From Adiantum capillus-veneris (taxonomy: Eukaryota; Streptophyta; Polypodiopsida; Polypodiales; Pteridaceae): a DNA stretch of 64,000 bases. Each line of letters opens with the position of its first letter. Position 1 is the stretch's first letter. Positions 59,754-64,000 of this stretch are shown here, in pieces. Both the position numbers and the translations under genes were made by a program. The DNA lies in assembly GCA_014529385.2 (NCBI GenBank), contig CM043944.1, positions 68,444,895-68,508,894 of the forward strand. Reading direction: 5' to 3'. The notes under the pieces are model-generated. The model was not told the DNA's origin. It saw only the letters and a program-made list of their open reading frames with translations, and did no database searches.

Positions 59754-61766
59754 TGCCCCCCTTCCTGATGTAGATTCCGTCCTCGGAAGCTATTGAGTTG
59801 AAGCTGGATCGTCGAGGTGGAAGAGCATTTGAGATGAATGTCCTTAGCCTTCTTCAGTCACTGCAAAATCAAACAACATTGGCACAGTAATTGCATTCTC
59901 TTAAAAAGCATATGCAGTTTTAGGTAGACACATTGATTGGTAAAAGAATTTCAAACAATTTGGTAGCAATGAACATTAAATTGCAATGTAATCAAATGCA
60001 TAAACAGATGTAAAGGTAGAAAATTAAACAAGTCTGGGGTCACTAATTGGACGGTCGAAAAGCACTAGAGATCGAATATTAATACCATGGGTAAGCTTCT
60101 TAACTTTCTGTGGTCAATTAAGTTGTTTAATCGCGAGTGCCAAGTATTCATGTTCGAGGGCTGACTAGAGGCTATATCTAGAAAACCTTGTAGTTAAGCT
60201 ACCATAAAAGGAATTTCTCATGAAATCATCGCCTGACTGATTACTTTTTCTTTGACCCCCCAAGGTCTTTTCACACTGATTCAATTTTGATGTGTGTGCT
60301 TATTTTGTATGCCTTGGGTTTTTTGCTTTTCAAGGAAAAGCGCCCACACTGGGAACCTCTAGGGCTCTAGTACCATAGGCGATACATGTGAGTGAAGTAC
60401 CAAATCAAGCCGAGATTTCTTTTCCAACTTAAAATTTTACATTGTGGCACTTTGATTTTTTGTTTGTTCATTTTCATCATTTTAATTTTGTAACTTTGGG
60501 GGGTCATATAACACTGTTACCCTCCCCAGGCTCATCACATTAGTAAACTCCCTTTATAATACTTAAGCTAAAGGTCACTAGGGTTAAGCCCACTAGAAAG
60601 CCCTAGTACATTTCATACAATGCTGCCTAAATCGGATTAAGAACCTAAGTAACCATTGCTTATTAGGAAGGCATTCCCCATGGTATTAAGAGAAGATCTC
60701 TAATACCTAGCTTGGTCAAACTAGCTTAGTCGGACTGCTTGATTTTTACCCCTAAACAAGTGATTATGACAAAAGATTGCATTGAATTAAATGTTTGATA
60801 CTAAGCCAATGCGCTGAATATTATGCTACCAATCACAATCAAAGCAGACAATCATGGATGCAAAAAAGATAAGGGCAATGCTAATGGACAAGAAACACCT
60901 GTTTGTGTTGATGGTCGCGCTTGATTTGAAGGTTCCATGAAGGTCCAAATACTATCAATAGAAACACGCTCCTGTACACACTAGGAAACAAAAGGAATAC
61001 CTCCAGGAGGCACATTAGTGGGAAAAGAGAACTTTGCTAATCACTCAACTCTAGAACAAAAACACTCCTATCGTACTAATCTTACCTACCCTCCATCACT
61101 CAAGTGATGAGGATCAAAGGTGTTTTATGGCATAGGTTTCTGTTTCACTGTACCAGATGTGACATGTGTAGGTCTGAGTCAATGTTTTGACTTTAATGTG
61201 CATACTCGTTTGCTAATTGCTCTTGCTCTTTATTTTTTTTTGTGAGTATAAAGCTTTATATGTACATTCCCTAAGATCGGAGATTAAGAGGTCAGGGAAA
61301 AAGGTTGAGAGGGAAACAAATGAATGATGAGTGTCAGCAAACACTCCCCCCTTCCTTGGGTAGATCATACCGTTTGAAATGAGCTTGTCACCCTTTGAAA
61401 CCAATTGTTCCAGTTGGTAATAGGTGAGGATTTTTGCCAGTAGTTTTCTATTACCCTAGGTGCCTTGTCAAGCTGCAAGGGTGGTAAGGTACTCTCCCAG
61501 GATCGAACTTGAAGTGGTTCATTAGGTGATTCTTGAACACTGGGAGGTGTGGATTCTTTTGTAGCTTCATGGAGGTCCACTACTATAGATGGAGGCTGTG
61601 TAGAAGCTTTTACCTCTATGGATGTATTACATGAGGAGCTAGAATCTTCATGGGACTCCCCCCTTCCTGAGCTAGGTGGAACAAATCGTTCTTTCTTTGG
61701 TACCCAAACTAGCTCGGGAGCAGGTGTGTAGCATTCTGTGATTTTTTTCTTTCCACGATCATTGAT
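59754..61766 (-). other. interior of the right-edge retroelement without enzyme genes
   Basis: About 2 kb between the gag-protease frame and the polypurine tract. A minus-strand continuation just past the stop reads VWVPKKERFVPPSS and then a Ser/Pro-rich stretch ending at FQTV (61367). No RT, RNase H or integrase can be found. A second polypurine-like run (AAGGAAGGGGGGAG then TGTTTGCTGACAC) at 61356-61335 could be another LTR start; this stays unresolved. Confidence 0.5.
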
Positions 61767-64000
61767 TCATTTTGGAGCTACGGGATTGGGCTCACTTGGG
61801 TCAGGTGATAGGTAAGAGCACAATCTACGTTTTGGCACCCAGATTTGATCATTTCCTTGATAGTAGCCTTGGGCTTTCAATAGTCGTTTAGGGATCCATC
61901 GCAACATTTTCTTACTTTTCTTGGAGCGAGTGGTATGTTTCTTACAAGGCTTCTGCTTTTTAGCACTAGTTATGGTCACTAAAGAAGCTTTAGGGACCCA
62001 CTTGTATGTTTTCTTCGTTACCTTAGGATGAGTCTTGTCAAAAGCGATATGCATTGCTTGTAGCATATTTAAGGGTATATGCATTTCATCCCCCTCAGGT
62101 GTTACCCAGGTCGTCCCCCTATTTCCCCAAGTGTCTATGGTTGATGCTAGGTGGACCCAATCCACATTGTCTGATTCCGTCATACCCGGTAACACATCCA
62201 TGTAAGGAGAATCTTGGCCAATGTCTGTATCCTTCTTACAAGTGTAACAATATTGTAGTGGGGCCGAGTGAACTGTGGTGTCAGAGCGATGATCAATAAT
62301 GGTTTTACTCCCTAAGGGGTGTACCTTACCAGTCACCAAATCCACTCTAAGGACAGAGTCTTGGAATTGCAAATAGACATGATTTTTAGACCAATCGTGA
62401 ACCATTTGTGCTTCCCTCATGAATGGTCGTCCTAAAATCATTTCATATGACATAAGGTGTTTAGAGAAATCCATTACAATGAACGTATGTCGCACCTTGT
62501 ATCCTAGAACTTTGATCTTAAGATCCTTGAGCATCCCCATAGGTTTGGCTATGGTACCATTTGCCATCTTTACCACAATGTTAGTAACACTGAGGCGGGG
62601 TTTTCCCATGGATTCCCAACAATCTTTTGTAACGATGCTAACTCCCGCACCACCATCAAGAATTCCCTTTATAGTTAATCCCTTGGTAGTGATGGGTAGG
62701 GTCGCATTAGACTCGTCGCCTTCAAAATACTGCCCTAATTCGTTAATGGGTACCTCGATCACAGACTTGTGTCCATCTAAGTCAAGTGATTGCACATGAT
62801 TTTCCTCATCAATCATAATCGAGTCAGGCCTATTTGGTTGCGCAAACTGCGGTAATCCCGTTCGTAGCTCTCCATTAAGGAATGCTCGAAGTGCAAGGAA
62901 TAACTCAGGATCTCCATACAGCTTTGCTATGATCGTGGTTCGGACCTCAGAAGACATGAAGTCCACTAGTTTGGCAACATTCATTGGCGTTTTGCAGGGT
63001 GTAGGTCCTTGACTAGGAACTGGTGAGGATGGAATCTCATATTCCTCAATGGGATCAGGTATTCCTTCGTTAAACATCCTTTCCAACAAGAAGGGTGTAT
63101 GCTCACTTTCTGATGTCCCGTCCTCACTCCCTTCTTGGATGATACTAGATATGGCTAACGGTCTATGGTTCATGTGGGGTGGATGAACTTGCGTGGGAAA
63201 CACTGTGTCATGAATTTTGACCTGCATGGGTTCTGGTTCTAGTTTCCTTTGAGTCTCCTCCACTAAACCTCTTAGATGTTTCACCTGCTTAATCTCGTCT
63301 ACAGGGTTTGGGTACGTCCCAATCTTCTTTTTACGATTCTTCCCTTTTTGCCCCTGCGGTTTATCTTGGGGGTCTTGGATTGGATTTGGAAACACTTGTG
63401 GTGTTTTCAGAGGCTCTTTATGGTTTTCTCTTATTCGGTTTTCATTTGGTTCCATGTTACGGTTTTCTTTGTCGGTCTTTCCCTTTGTGGTATTGGTTCT
63501 AGTCTCCATTGTGTCGACTGAATCTGAATCATCCTCGAGGTCATTCATATACACGGGGTCATCTCCTGTTCCTATGTTTGTTTTGGAACTTGGCTTTGAA
63601 TTTTCCGTATTCTGCGACTTCTTCCTTCGTGTCTTCTTTTTCTTTGCTTGGATAACTGACGCGGTATCTCTCTCTTCGAGGATATGTCCTGGCCCTTGAA
63701 GCATGGACCGTGTAATCGCATAAGCGGGTGCGACGGGTGGTATTGGCGATGTCACACTAGCAATTTCAACCAAATTTAGGGGTGTGATTTTAGGCGCATT
63801 TGGGTTATAGGGACATTGGGCAATCAAGTGATCTATGCCACAACGATTACATGTGAGTATTGGCATTGCAGACGTGCTCCCTTGATTCATTTGCATCTGT
63901 GCAGCATTCTTTTGCAGCCTAATAGGGCACTCCGCTACTCGATGTGGTCCACCACACTCGTAGCATTGAAGAGGTGGCCTCCTAGCCTGGGTGTTGATAT
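61767..64000 (-). CDS. gag-protease polyprotein of a Ty3/gypsy-like element, partial
   Basis: The minus-strand frame is open from the right edge to the stop at 61767. In order: two zinc knuckles (CYECGGPHRVAEC and CNRCGIDHLIAQC, both CX2CX3HX4C), a long charged hinge rich in K/E/N, then a retropepsin. The protease has DGGAGVSIV at about 62660 and ILGRPFMREAQ at about 62440, the usual spacing and motifs of Ty3-type aspartic proteases; DGG replaces the more common DSG/DTG. The C-terminal part carries repeated tryptophan motifs (YKWVPKASL, LRWIPKRLL, IWVPKRRLC). The frame ends without RT. An element with gag and protease only would be a TR-GAG-type non-autonomous retroelement. The reading frame is undamaged for over 740 codons, in contrast to the other elements here. 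Confidence 0.75.
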   Translation of the reverse strand, partial: INTQARRPPLQCYECGGPHRVAECPIRLQKNAAQMQMNQGSTSAMPILTCNRCGIDHLIAQCPYNPNAPKITPLNLVEIASVTSPIPPVAPAYAITRSMLQGPGHILEERDTASVIQAKKKKTRRKKSQNTENSKPSSKTNIGTGDDPVYMNDLEDDSDSVDTMETRTNTTKGKTDKENRNMEPNENRIRENHKEPLKTPQVFPNPIQDPQDKPQGQKGKNRKKKIGTYPNPVDEIKQVKHLRGLVEETQRKLEPEPMQVKIHDTVFPTQVHPPHMNHRPLAISSIIQEGSEDGTSESEHTPFLLERMFNEGIPDPIEEYEIPSSPVPSQGPTPCKTPMNVAKLVDFMSSEVRTTIIAKLYGDPELFLALRAFLNGELRTGLPQFAQPNRPDSIMIDEENHVQSLDLDGHKSVIEVPINELGQYFEGDESNATLPITTKGLTIKGILDGGAGVSIVTKDCWESMGKPRLSVTNIVVKMANGTIAKPMGMLKDLKIKVLGYKVRHTFIVMDFSKHLMSYEMILGRPFMREAQMVHDWSKNHVYLQFQDSVLRVDLVTGKVHPLGSKTIIDHRSDTTVHSAPLQYCYTCKKDTDIGQDSPYMDVLPGMTESDNVDWVHLASTIDTWGNRGTTWVTPEGDEMHIPLNMLQAMHIAFDKTHPKVTKKTYKWVPKASLVTITSAKKQKPCKKHTTRSKKSKKMLRWIPKRLLKAQGYYQGNDQIWVPKRRLCSYLSPDPSEPNPVAPK

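Overview
This is a transposon-packed stretch of a nuclear land-plant genome. The evidence is plant-type Ty1/copia and CACTA (En/Spm) elements with spliceosomal introns, a DUF247 gene (a plant-specific family), long GA/GT/G microsatellites, low coding density and plant initiator-Met-tRNA primer-binding sites. I cannot name the species. The DUF7869-type transposon protein and the divergent DUF247 protein would fit a non-seed plant (moss, lycophyte or fern), but that is only a guess.

Layout. (1) 1-3066: 3' part of a copia element with its right LTR. (2) 3268-5857: a small non-autonomous LTR element ('family A', 142-bp LTRs, TSD TAAAC, minus strand) inside a degenerate minisatellite. (3) 8.3-12.4 kb: a sequence duplicated at 20.6-22.4 kb, each copy carrying the same ancestral SINE insertion; the first copy leads into a frameshifted DUF7869-like transposon gene. 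(4) 13775-19134: copia 'family B' copy 1 (143-bp LTRs, TSD CGAGT, minus strand) with an internal inversion plus deletion. (5) 19.3-20.1 kb: compound microsatellites. (6) 22579-24496: a three-exon DUF247 gene, the only convincing host gene. (7) 24.85-26.77 kb: decayed zinc-knuckle gag. (8) 27.55-28.06 kb: short broken coding piece. (9) 29354-34836: family B copy 2 (TSD ACACA, plus strand). (10) 36746-51296: a CACTA element (TSD AGG) into which a second member of the same family (37837-44259, TSD CAA) has inserted, splitting the outer TnpA-like gene. (11) 52775-55924: family A copy 2 (TSD CCAAC). (12) 55986-59179: truncated family B copy 3, with an internally deleted family A copy 3 (TSD TGGTG) nested inside. 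(13) 59180 to the right edge: an LTR, a non-coding interior and a gag-protease frame on the minus strand, probably one Ty3/gypsy-like element running off the window.

How it works together. Family B carried gag, protease, integrase, reverse transcriptase and RNase H, and every copy here is dead. Family A has no recognisable enzyme genes but shares family B's primer-binding site, the sequence just before its right LTR and its LTR termini, so it looks like a parasite of family B. It carries two arrays of internal tandem repeats. The two CACTA copies show an autonomous-type element and a derivative lacking the TNP2 core. These nested insertions, all dated relative to one another by target-site duplications, are the main content of the window.
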